NCBI RefSeq assembly: GCF_026262505.1
Contig: NC_067204.1
Location: forward strand, 18,702,165-18,766,164
DNA length: 64,000 nt
Direction of reading: 5' to 3'
Origin: Trichomonas vaginalis G3
Lineage: Eukaryota > Parabasalia > Trichomonadida > Trichomonadidae
A program made the translations under genes and the position numbers. Position 1 is the stretch's first letter. The number at the start of each line of letters is the position of its first letter. A model generated the notes under the pieces. The model did no database searches and was not told the origin of the DNA. It worked only from the letters and a program-made list of their open reading frames with translations. This document shows, one piece after another, positions 56,246-64,000 of the stretch.

Positions 56246-58425
56246 TTTTAGCTCTTATCTCTAACAAAAAATTAATTTTTAAAAAAATGACCGAATACGT
56301 TTCATAGCGAGAAAAAAATAAAAGGCAAGATAGAATTTTCTAGACATAAAGAAGTTGTTTACCGAGTTTTAGCTCTTATCTCTAACAAAAAATTAATTTT
56401 TAAAAAAATGACCGAATACGTTTCATAGCGAGAAAAAAATAAAAGGCAAGATAGAATTTTCTAGACATAAAGAAGTTGTTTACCGAGTTTTAGCTCTTAT
56501 CTCTAACAAAAAATTAATTTTTAAAAAAATGACCGAATACGTTTCATAGCGAGAAAAAATAAAAGGCAAGATAGAATTTTCTAGACATAAAGAAGTTGTT
56601 TACCGAGTTTTAGCTCTTATCTCTAACAAAAAATTAATTTTTAAAAAAATGACCGAATACGTTTCATAGCGAGAAAAAAATAAAAGGCAAGATAGAATTT
56701 TCTAGACATAAAGAAGTTGTTTACCGAGTTTTAGCTCTTATCTCTAACAAAAATTAATTTTTAAAAAAATGACCGAATACGTTTCATAGCGAGAAAAAAA
56801 TAAAAGGCAAGATAGAATTTCTAGACATAAAGAAGTTGTTTACCGAGTTTTAGCTCTTATCTCTAACAAAAAATTAATTTTTAAAAAAATGACCGAATAC
56901 GTTTCATAGCGAGAAAAAAATAAAAGGCAAGATAGAATTTTCTAGACATAAAGAAGTTGTTTACCGAGTTTTAGCTCTTATCTCTAACAAAAAATTAATT
57001 TTTAAAAAAATGACCGAATACGTTTCATAGCGAGAAAAAAATAAAAGGCAAGATAGAATTTTCTAGACATAAAGAAGTTGTTTACCGAGTTTTAGCTCTT
57101 ATCTCTAACAAAAAATTAATTTTTAAAAAAATGACCGAATACGTTTCATAGCGAGAAAAAAATAAAAGGCAAGATAGAATTTTCTAGACATAAAGAAGTT
57201 GTTTACCGAGTTTTAGCTCTTATCTCTAACAAAAAATTAATTTTTAAAAAAATGACCGAATACGTTTCATAGCGAGAAAAAAATAAAAGGCAAGATAGAA
57301 TTTTCTAGACATAAAGAAGTTGTTTACCGAGTTTTAGCTCTTATCTCTAACAAAAAATTAATTTTTAAAAAAATGACCGAATACGTTTCATAGCGAGAAA
57401 AAAATAAAAGGCAAGATAGAATTTTCTAGACATAAAGAAGTTGTTTACCGAGTTTTAGCTCTTATCTCTAACAAAAAATTAATTTTTAAAAAAATGACCG
57501 AATACGTTTCATAGCGAGAAAAAAATAAAAGGCAAGATAGAATTTTCTAGACATAAAGAAGTTGTTTACCGAGTTTTAGCTCTTATCTCTAACAAAAAAT
57601 TAATTTTTAAAAAAATGACCGAATACGTTTCATAGCGAGAAAAAAATAAAAGGCAAGATAGAATTTTCTAGACATAAAGAAGTTGTTTACCGAGTTTTAG
57701 CTCTTATCTCTAACAAAAATTAATTTTTAAAAAAATGACCGAATACGTTTCATAGCGAGAAAAAAATAAAAGGCAAGATAGAATTTTCTAGACATAAAGA
57801 AGTTGTTTACCGAGTTTTAGCTCTTATCTCTAACAAAAAATTAATTTTTAAAAAAATGACCGAATACGTTTCATAGCGAGAAAAAAATAAAAGGCAAGAT
57901 AGAATTTTCTAGACATAAAGAAGTTGTTTACCGAGTTTTAGCTCTTATCTCTAACAAAAAATTAATTTTTAAAAAAATGACCGAATACGTTTCATAGCGA
58001 GAAAAAAATAAAAGGCAAGATAGAATTTTCTAGACATAAAGAAGTTGTTTACCGAGTTTTAGCTCTTATCTCTAACAAAAAATTAATTTTTAAAAAAATG
58101 ACCGAATACGTTTCATAGCGAGAAAAAAATAAAAGGCAAGATAGAATTTTCTAGACATAAAGAAGTTGTTTACCGAGTTTTAGCTCTTATCTCTAACAAA
58201 AAATTAATTTTTAAAAAAATGACCGAATACGTTTCACAGCGAGAAAAAAATAAAAGGCAAGATAGAATTTTCTAGACATAAAGAAGTTGTTTACCGAGTT
58301 TTAGCTCTTATCTCTAACAAAAAAATAATTTTTAAAAAAATGACCGAATACGTTTCACAGCGAGAAAAAAATAAAAGGCAAGATAGAATTTTCTAGACAT
58401 AAAGAAGTTGTCTACCAAGTGTCAG
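56246..58425 (+). repeat. 121-bp tandem repeat, about 18 units (X' left)
   Basis: Unit GCTCTTATCTCTAACAAAAA ... GAAGTTGTTTACCGAGTTTTA, period 121 bp, with units differing by single bases or A-run length. The first unit is joined to variant TIR sequence (GACATGGGGGAGTTGTCTGC). The last two carry TTTCACAGCG in place of TTTCATAGCG. Several units have an open ATGACCGAATACG start, but no frame continues. Confidence 0.97.
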
Positions 58426-58828
58426 CTGTTACTTCTTCTCAATACTGATATAAAATAAAAATCTTTATTATTTATTTAACCTTTATTGTTTCATTAAACT
58501 TCATTTATTTTATATTATAGTTTTATTCTTTTAGCTACTTGTAAAATAATCTAATTTTATATCATCATTTTACCGGATTATTCTTCAGTACATCGATTGT
58601 GTATCTAAAATAATATCATTATCCTTATTCTGTTTTTTCCAAAATTCTTTTAAATATCTTTTTTGGTTAGATTACTTTATACTTTTTACTTTTATTTTTT
58701 AATTTCAAAAAAAATTTTGGTGATTGTTCTATTCTGTTACAATGTGCATTATCATATTCTAATGAATTATTCATTACATACATTTAAAAAAACTTGTTAA
58801 AAATGAAATTAAAAAATTATGTTTATTA
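58426..58828. other. X' interior, non-coding
   Basis: AT-rich stretch between the repeat array and the integrase 3' end. Nothing recognised. Confidence 0.5.
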
Positions 58829-58993
58829 TTACGCTGTGAATGTGTCAACAGCGGTCATGCCTGTATCTGTATCCCATATTTGCCACAACCTTTCTGTATC
58901 TGCATTTGTGTATTTCGGTTTCAGCTGATACATTTGATTTGGCGTGTAATTTGTTCCAGTTAATGGATTAATTGGGAGATCTTCATGCGGTGT

Positions 58994-59074
58994 GTTATTA
59001 TTGTACTCCCAAATAAAGGCAGGAATAGCCTGAATGCTTTGGCAGCGCTCCAATGTCGGCCAGAATCTCTCAAT
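58994..59074 (+). repeat. 81-bp target duplication of Y2, left copy
   Basis: Part of the X' integrase gene, repeated exactly at 61041-61121 beyond Y2. Confidence 0.92.
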
Positions 59075-59187
59075 GAGTATATAAGAATTTCCGAAAAAGT
59101 GACACCCAAAAAGTGACACTTTCAATAGGGAGTAACACTTAAAAAGTGACAATTTAAAATTCACAATAAATAAAAATAATAAATTTT

Positions 59188-59757
59188 TTAGTCTATTAAA
59201 TTATTCTTTTCTTTGAAATCCTCTAAAAATTCTTCGAAATGTTCTAAAATATAATCTGGAGAATTATAACAAAATTCATTAATTTCTAACATATACGTAT
59301 CTAACAATTCATTTGGAATTTCAAACGATCTTAAATATGTAATTGAATTTTGTATCTTCTCATTTATTTGAGAAAGTTTTTCTTCAGCATTTTCCAATAA
59401 AAATCTTAATGGATTCAAATTGGCTTCTTGATTCTGAACAAAATTTAATACTTGGTATAAACGTGATTGAACTTCTCTTTTCAATTTTGTTTTATAATCT
59501 GTCAATCGAGGCTCGCGAATTCTAATTGAAGGAATAAAACCTGTTTGAAGTAAATCGTTTTTAATACGATAAAAGTAATTGGGTGCAACTTCTTCTAAAA
59601 GATTTTTGACAAAAACATCAATTCTTTGATTTTTAACGCAGCCAAAATCGTGATATTTTATCTTTTTAAATAAAGATTCAGAAACGTTATTCACAACGGT
59701 TAATTCATTTGGTCTGGCAGCGGCTATCCACATCATAGCCAACAATTCCTTATACAA
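59188..59757 (-). CDS. Y2 protein, 182-189 residues, function unknown
   Basis: The only sizeable frame of Y. The open frame starts at a TTG inside the palindrome array (59757); the first ATG pair is at codons 8-9 (MMWIAAARPNELTVVNNVSE), which I take as the likely start. The rest is helical and basic/acidic: KNLLEEVAPNYFYRIKNDLL, REPRLTDYKTKLKREVQSRL, LENAEEKLSQINEKIQNSIT, and an acidic end DYILEHFEEFLEDFKEKNNL. IAAARPNEL recalls the first Arg box of tyrosine recombinases (aARpgEL), but no clear HxxR or Tyr follows, so that is only a hint. Nearly identical in Y1. Confidence 0.6.
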   Translation of the reverse strand: MYKELLAMMWIAAARPNELTVVNNVSESLFKKIKYHDFGCVKNQRIDVFVKNLLEEVAPNYFYRIKNDLLQTGFIPSIRIREPRLTDYKTKLKREVQSRLYQVLNFVQNQEANLNPLRFLLENAEEKLSQINEKIQNSITYLRSFEIPNELLDTYMLEINEFCYNSPDYILEHFEEFLEDFKEKNNLID

Positions 59758-60735
59758 AATTCAAAAACTTGGGTGCAATCAGTTCTGATTGCACCCAAGT
59801 TTTTGAACTTTCTTGAGGGAATTAAAGGGTGAGAGATTTATAGTCTATCTATATATCTCCCACCCTCTAATTCCCTCCCTGACAGCGGGAAACTTTGTCT
59901 GAATGTTAAACTATTCAGACAAAGTTTCCCACTGTTTGCGAAGGAATTGTTGGCTATGATGTACTGATTCATGATCAGTACATCATAGCCAACAATTCCT
60001 TATATAAAGTTCAAAAACTTGGGTGCAATCAGAACTGATTGCACCCAAGTTTTTGAACTTTCTTGAGGAATGGAAGAGTAAGAGGTATACATTATGAATA
60101 TATACCTCTTACCCTTCCATTTCCTCTCTGACAGCGGAAAACTTTGTCTGAATGTTAAACTATTCAGACAAAGTTTCCCGCTGTCAGCGAAAGAATTGTT
60201 CCATCTGGTGCATAGAGTGTGAATCTATGCACCAAATGGAGCAAGTCCCTCGCGAAATTGCCAAAACTTGCGTCGCATTTCAAAGATTGCGACCCAAATT
60301 TGGCGATTTCTAGTAGAGATGGAGTATTTTGAGTCACTGACCTATATGCAGTGGCTCAAAGGGCTCCATCTCTACTTTGAAGCAAGGAAACTTTCCTCGA
60401 AATTTTGATAATTTGAAGAAAGTTTTCAAGCAATTAACAAAGGATTACTCGCTATGAGGTAAAAATTCTAGATTTTCACCTCATAGCGAGAGCTTCCCTT
60501 TCATTGCTTGAAAACTTTCCCTAGCTTCAAAATTGGGAAAGGGCTGTAAAGTCGACTCCGATACCAGCAGGTACCAGAGTATTTAAAAGAGAAGCCCTCG
60601 TACGAGTTTCTATGAAGACCTTCTCATTCAAGAAGATCTTAATAAAATCGTACGAGGGCATTGGAAACTCGCGTCTGGTACATGTTGGTACCAGAGTGTT
60701 TGAGATTTGAAGACTCTGGTACTAACATGTACCAG
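59757..60735. repeat. Y2 array of about 15 alternating palindromes
   Basis: Approximate units: B 59760-59808, A 59815-59877, B 59880-59934, A 59940-60000, B 60006-60062, A 60065-60126, B 60129-60186, A 60190-60247, B 60250-60311, A 60313-60375, B 60377-60440, A 60442-60492, B 60494-60545, then two longer imperfect ones (60593-60659 and 60675-60735). Best arms exceed 25 bp, e.g. AATTGTTGGCTATGATGTAC / GTACATCATAGCCAACAATT. Units near the reading frame are nearly perfect; distant ones are degenerate. Class B arms share AAACTTTGTC or AAACTTGGG, class A arms GGAATTG or GAGGTA, as in element X. Confidence 0.93.
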
Positions 60736-61040
60736 AATTTATGATGAATTTAAGATGGACCATTATAAAATGGTAGCGGTTTGTTTCAAAAAAATTTTAG
60801 ATGAGATTTGCATAGATATAGATTATATGATTTATACATATGAAAAATAATATATAAAAATATAATTTTGAGATAATTATGTAAATAATATTTTAAAATT
60901 TGAATTTGAGGTATAATTTTATAGTAAATATATTATAAAGAGTATTTATATAAATATTGTAAAATAATATAAGTAATAAAAATTGAGACCCCTCCCTGTT
61001 TTTGATGTTTTGTCACTTTTCCGGTAATTCTTATTGTTTC
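60736..61040. other. Y2 AT-rich tail and right end
   Basis: AT-rich tail, then GAGACCCCTCCCTG and the right end with TTTTGTCACTTTTCCGG. Equals the Y1 tail with few changes. No gene. Confidence 0.7.
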
Positions 61041-61121
61041 GTTATTATTGTACTCCCAAATAAAGGCAGGAATAGCCTGAATGCTTTGGCAGCGCTCCAA
61101 TGTCGGCCAGAATCTCTCAAT
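61041..61121 (+). repeat. 81-bp target duplication of Y2, right copy
   Basis: Exact second copy of 58994-59074. The X' integrase gene continues from here to the right. Confidence 0.92.
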
Positions 61122-61849
61122 CTTCCCATTTTGGTAGGGAGAATGAGAGTCTGTATGCCGCCATTGGACGCCCCAAAGATCAAGTAGATCTTGAAAGGCG
61201 CCCCTATTTTCTGAACCGTTGTCGGTCCAGAAACAATAAGGGCGCCAAATTCAATGAAGGCGGAAGCCGCAACGTTCGCTGTCGTCGCTGCCAGCATATC
61301 TGGTATTTGTATACACGCTAGGACTTTGCGGCTAAAATCGTCGACTATGCCATAAATATATGGCCACGAACACCCCTAAAAATAATGAACATCTGCGTGC
61401 CAGATAAGATTGGGTGAAAGCGCCCAATATCTTACTGCTGTTTCTGGCCCGGCATGCTCTAATCGCGTCTTGGTGAAATGATTTTCTTTGAAGTATCTGC
61501 GTACTTCTCTATAAGATACATCAATTTGTTGTAATTTCAAATGTTTCCATTGTTTTGTTTGACCACAGGGAAAGGCCCAGTGGTCATGTATCACAGCAAG
61601 AGCTTTGATTTGGTCGTAGGGATTGACCCTACGACCTTTCTTGCCTTTAGGCAATGGGATATTCTGTAAGCTAAATTGATTTTGTAAAAAAGATTTTGAA
61701 ACATCTAAATATTTGAAATCATTTGATTGAAGGGTTGGGGCGATGGGAACATGGGTGCAAGCTTCTTCCCATGTCATTTTACCTTCTTCAATCTGATTGG
61801 AAATACAAATTAGGTAAATTCGATCGACATACCCTTTGTAAGGATTCAT

Positions 61850-62031
61850 TCTAATGAAGTACGTTAACAATCAAAATATTCTATAAGTGTCTAGTATGGA
61901 ATTCAAAAGAATAAAGAAAATGGTAACGTAAATAAACGTATTATGAAATAATTTATAATTAAAATGAAAAAAAGAAAAAATAATAAGTAAAGTGACTGGA
62001 AATGAAAATGAAAATCAGTGTACAGTTTTAT
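61850..62031. other. X' interior next to the right repeat array
   Basis: AT-rich sequence upstream of the integrase start, probably its promoter region; includes runs of GAAAATGAAAATG. No other feature. Confidence 0.4.
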
Positions 62032-62589
62032 TTTTTTCTCGCTGTGAAACATATTCGGTCATTTTTTTAAAAATTAATTTTTTGTTAGAGATAAGAGCTA
62101 AAACTCGGTAAACAACTTCTTTATGTCTAGAAAATTCTATCTTGCCTTTTATTTTTTTCTCGCTATGAAACGTATTCGGTCATTTTTTTAAAAATTAATT
62201 TTTTGTTAGAGATAAGAGCTAAAACTCGGTAAACAACTTCTTTATGTCTAGAAAATTCTATCTTGCCTTTTATTTTTTTCTCGCTATGAAACGTATTCGG
62301 TCATTTTTTTAAAAATTAATTTTTTGTTAGAGATAAGAGCTAAAACTCGGTAAACAACTTCTTTATGTCTAGAAAATTCTATCTTGCCTTTTATTTTTTT
62401 CTCGCTATGAAACGTATTCGGTCATTTTTTTAAAAATTAATTTTTTGTTAGAGATAAGAGCTAAAACTCGGTAAACAACTTCTTTATGTCTAGAAAATTC
62501 TATCTTGCCTTTTATTTTTTTCTCGCTATGAAACGTATTCGGTCATTTTTTTAAAAATTAATTTTTTGTTAGAGATAAGAGCTAAAACT
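62032..62589 (-). repeat. 121-bp tandem repeat, about 5 units (X' right)
   Basis: The same unit as on the left in inverted direction, about five copies. The copy-number difference (18 against 5) shows the arrays changed after the termini were formed. Confidence 0.95.
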
Positions 62590-63173
62590 TTGCAGACAAC
62601 TCCCCCATGTCTAGCAAATTTAACATTCGTCTCCCATTTTTATATATTTGGTTTAGAATGTTCGAAAATGCGTAATATGGTCATTAATATTAATTGAAAA
62701 GAACCTTGAATTAATTCAATCTGATCTCACAAAATATTTTAAATTACAAACTTTGTAGTTTGAATAGATAATTAATAGTAAACTCAAATAACTAGTTTAT
62801 TTTTGAATAAAAATTATTTGAATTTATTCAATTTTGTGAATTTTCCTTCAAAAATCAAGTTTAAATATCTTATTTGCCATATAATTATAAATACAATGAA
62901 ACATATTCGAAATTGAAAAGAATGACTTTTTCTGTTCTTTCAATCGTTCAATTTGAATTTTGCAATATTGTATTTCTCATTAAATAGCTATTAAAAACAA
63001 CAAGCAATTTAACTTACATTCAAATTTATTTGTGTTATATTCAATCTTCTCAAAACTTATAATTTTCGGCTATAGCATGATTATATGCTATATAATATAA
63101 TAAACCTATAATAGTATCATTCTTTCAATTATTTGAAGAGAAAACCGAAAAAATCTATTTTCGGTCTATAACA
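62590..63173 (-). repeat. X' right terminal inverted repeat, unique part
   Basis: Inverted copy of 55662-56245, ending CGGTCTATAACA. Confidence 0.9.
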
Positions 63174-63188
63174 CAAAAACTGTTACAC
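63174..63188 (+). repeat. 15-bp target duplication of X', right
   Basis: Copy of 55647-55661. Host intergenic DNA follows. Confidence 0.75.
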
Positions 63189-63693
63189 GCTCTTAAATTT
63201 AATTGTTTTCAATACAAAATGATTCTATCAACCATGGAGTACTTATTTGCAAGAAATGACGAATAACTGATTCAAAAAATATGAGATGATTTCTACATCT
63301 TTGAAATACGATTGAGGAAGTTCATAGCAAGAAAGAACTACTGCACGTAAACGTAATACATGAACTCAATTGTTCCAAAGATTGCTTGTTTCAATTATAT
63401 ATCCAAAACAAGCTAACAATATAAAGATACAGGCCATTATGAATATGCTTAGATTATAAACGAAATAAAAAGCTGGATAATTCACTCTTACAGTAATTTT
63501 TAGTATGCCCGCAAAAAATACCAAAATTTTCATTTTCTACATTGTATTTTAGAGACATGGAGTGATAACACGTGTTGCTCCATGTTGAATCACAATTTAG
63601 TTTATCAATTTTTAACTTACTTATAGTTTAAAAATAATATAGTATAAAATTTTATGTATTTATAAGTTAATCAATAATAAAATATAAAAAAAG
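63189..63693. other. Host intergenic region
   Basis: AT-rich sequence between X' and the 3' end of the next gene. Nothing recognised. Confidence 0.5.
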
Positions 63694-64000
63694 TTACTGA
63701 ATACGAGCACGGATTCTCTCTATAGATATTGGATCTTCGCCAAACAATTGCATAACAAAAGATTCATCATCCTGAATAAATTGTTTCGCGATTTGAATGA
63801 GTGTTGAGAATGTTGTACTTGAAAGGTTCATTTTTGCGAGTAGTGTATCGCTTAAAGCAATTGTTTGAATAACAACCCTTCTCCACTCTTCGCCTACTAA
63901 TGGATACAAAGCATGAGTTATATGGGAAGAAAGTGTTGAATAGATTAGATCTGAGAAAGAATATTCGTTTTTGACTGGAAGCTTTGATAAAACAAGACCT
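63694..64000 (-). CDS. 3' end of an unrecognised host gene
   Basis: The frame is open from the window edge to the stop at 63694; the start is outside. The last 100 residues read LPVKNEYSFSDLIYSTLSSH, ALYPLVGEEWRRVVIQTIAL, SDTLLAKMNLSSTTFSTLIQ, QDDESFVMQLFGEDPISIER and IRARIQ. Helical, with the look of the end of a HEAT/ARM-type or transport-factor protein, but I cannot name the family. Confidence 0.65.
   Translation of the reverse strand, partial: GLVLSKLPVKNEYSFSDLIYSTLSSHITHALYPLVGEEWRRVVIQTIALSDTLLAKMNLSSTTFSTLIQIAKQFIQDDESFVMQLFGEDPISIERIRARIQ

Larger units (their letters stand above)
59075..61040. mobile_element. Novel small element Y, copy Y2 (complete, 1966 bp)
   Basis: This is the complete copy of the same element as Y1, inserted in the integrase gene of X'. 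The ends are GAGTATATAAGAATTTCC and AATTCTTATTGTTTC. The target segment 58994-59074 (81 bp) recurs exactly at 61041-61121 next to the other end. Layout: left end with repeated AAAAAGTGACA words (59093-59155), a minus-strand frame of 189 codons, a palindrome array (59757-60735), an AT-rich tail and the right end. Near-identity to Y1 indicates recent activity. Confidence 0.9.
58829..61849 (-). pseudogene. X' integrase (DDE, rve-like), interrupted by Y2
   Basis: Reads MNPYKGYVDRIYLICISNQI from 61849, then VSYREVRRYFKENHFTKTRL and LIWHADVHYF (first acidic residue). It resumes in other frames with YGIVDDFSRKVL and a DNGSEN-like segment, and after Y2 with ERFWPTLERCQSIQAIPAFI and NNNTPHEDLPINPLTG to 58829. 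Homologous to the X integrase (IERLWPSLER). A stop right after VHYF, a frameshift further on and the insertion of Y2 make it non-functional. Confidence 0.85.
55662..63173 (-). mobile_element. Integrase element X' with long foldback ends
   Basis: The termini are TGTTATAGACCGAAAATAG and its complement. Inverted repeats run about 580 bp of unique sequence (55662-56245 and 62590-63173) and then continue into arrays of a 121-bp unit, about 18 copies on the left and 5 on the right. The 15 bp CAAAAACTGTTACAC lie directly outside both ends (55647-55661 and 63174-63188). The interior holds a decayed DDE integrase on the minus strand, interrupted by Y2. Without Y2 the element is about 5.5 kb. A 15-bp target duplication fits none of the eukaryotic superfamilies I know. 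Confidence 0.8.

Noticed and set aside
56246-58425. CRISPR-like array
   Set aside because: Units are 121-bp head-to-tail copies without unique spacers; it is a satellite inside a terminal inverted repeat.

Overview
The window is AT-rich nuclear DNA that looks like Trichomonas vaginalis. The evidence is the mariner copies (Tvmar1-like, ends TAGGGTGTCC), the 25 kb-class Maverick/Polinton elements, intronless host genes, and the host Inr motif (TCACTTT just upstream of the ATG) at two of the host genes. Only about 6 kb is ordinary host gene space (49.4-55.7 kb and 63.2-64 kb): a LisH/RasGEF gene, a UTP25-type ribosome-biogenesis gene, a typical 2-Cys peroxiredoxin, and the 3' end of an unrecognised gene running off the right edge.

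The rest is a deep stack of mobile elements. Maverick A (Mav1, 1-16825 and 48268-49423; its other end lies left of the window) is split by a Ginger-like integrase transposon X (16826-48267, 23-bp TIRs, 4-bp TSD AAAC). X is split by a mariner (outer bounds 17354-46326, TA TSD). That mariner is split by a small element Y1 (18597-46181), which leaves an 83-bp direct duplication of mariner sequence. Y1 is split by a second Maverick (Mav2, 18838-44464, 5-bp TSD ATTTG). Mav2 carries a second, intact mariner (22096-23399). The insertion order can be read directly: Mav1, X, mariner 1, Y1, Mav2, mariner 2.

Mav2 is nearly complete and is inverted relative to Mav1. From its left end it has: a DNA adenine methyltransferase, small virion/membrane proteins, a phage-tail-fibre-like protein, the integrase, an HNH nuclease, KilA-N/T5orf172 proteins, a packaging ATPase, a D5-like SF3 helicase, capsid-side genes with a double-jelly-roll-type major capsid protein, and long coiled-coil proteins. 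I see no PolB and no adenain-like protease. Mav1 and Mav2 are nearly identical in the methyltransferase-to-ATPase half and very different in the capsid half. Both are treated as fossils: Mav2 has a few breaks plus the mariner, and Mav1 has roughly a dozen breaks.

At 55662-63173 lies another integrase-bearing element, X', with very long terminal inverted repeats that contain 121-bp tandem repeats (about 18 copies left, 5 right) and a 15-bp target duplication. A second copy of Y (Y2, 59075-61040) sits inside its integrase gene, again flanked by a long (81-bp) direct duplication of the target.

The most unusual observations are two. First, element Y (about 1.97 kb, one 189-codon reading frame) shows 81-83-bp target duplications at two independent insertion sites. 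Second, X and Y, which are otherwise unrelated, both carry tiled arrays of about 60-bp near-perfect palindromes in which two sequence classes alternate strictly. I know of no described family with this combination.
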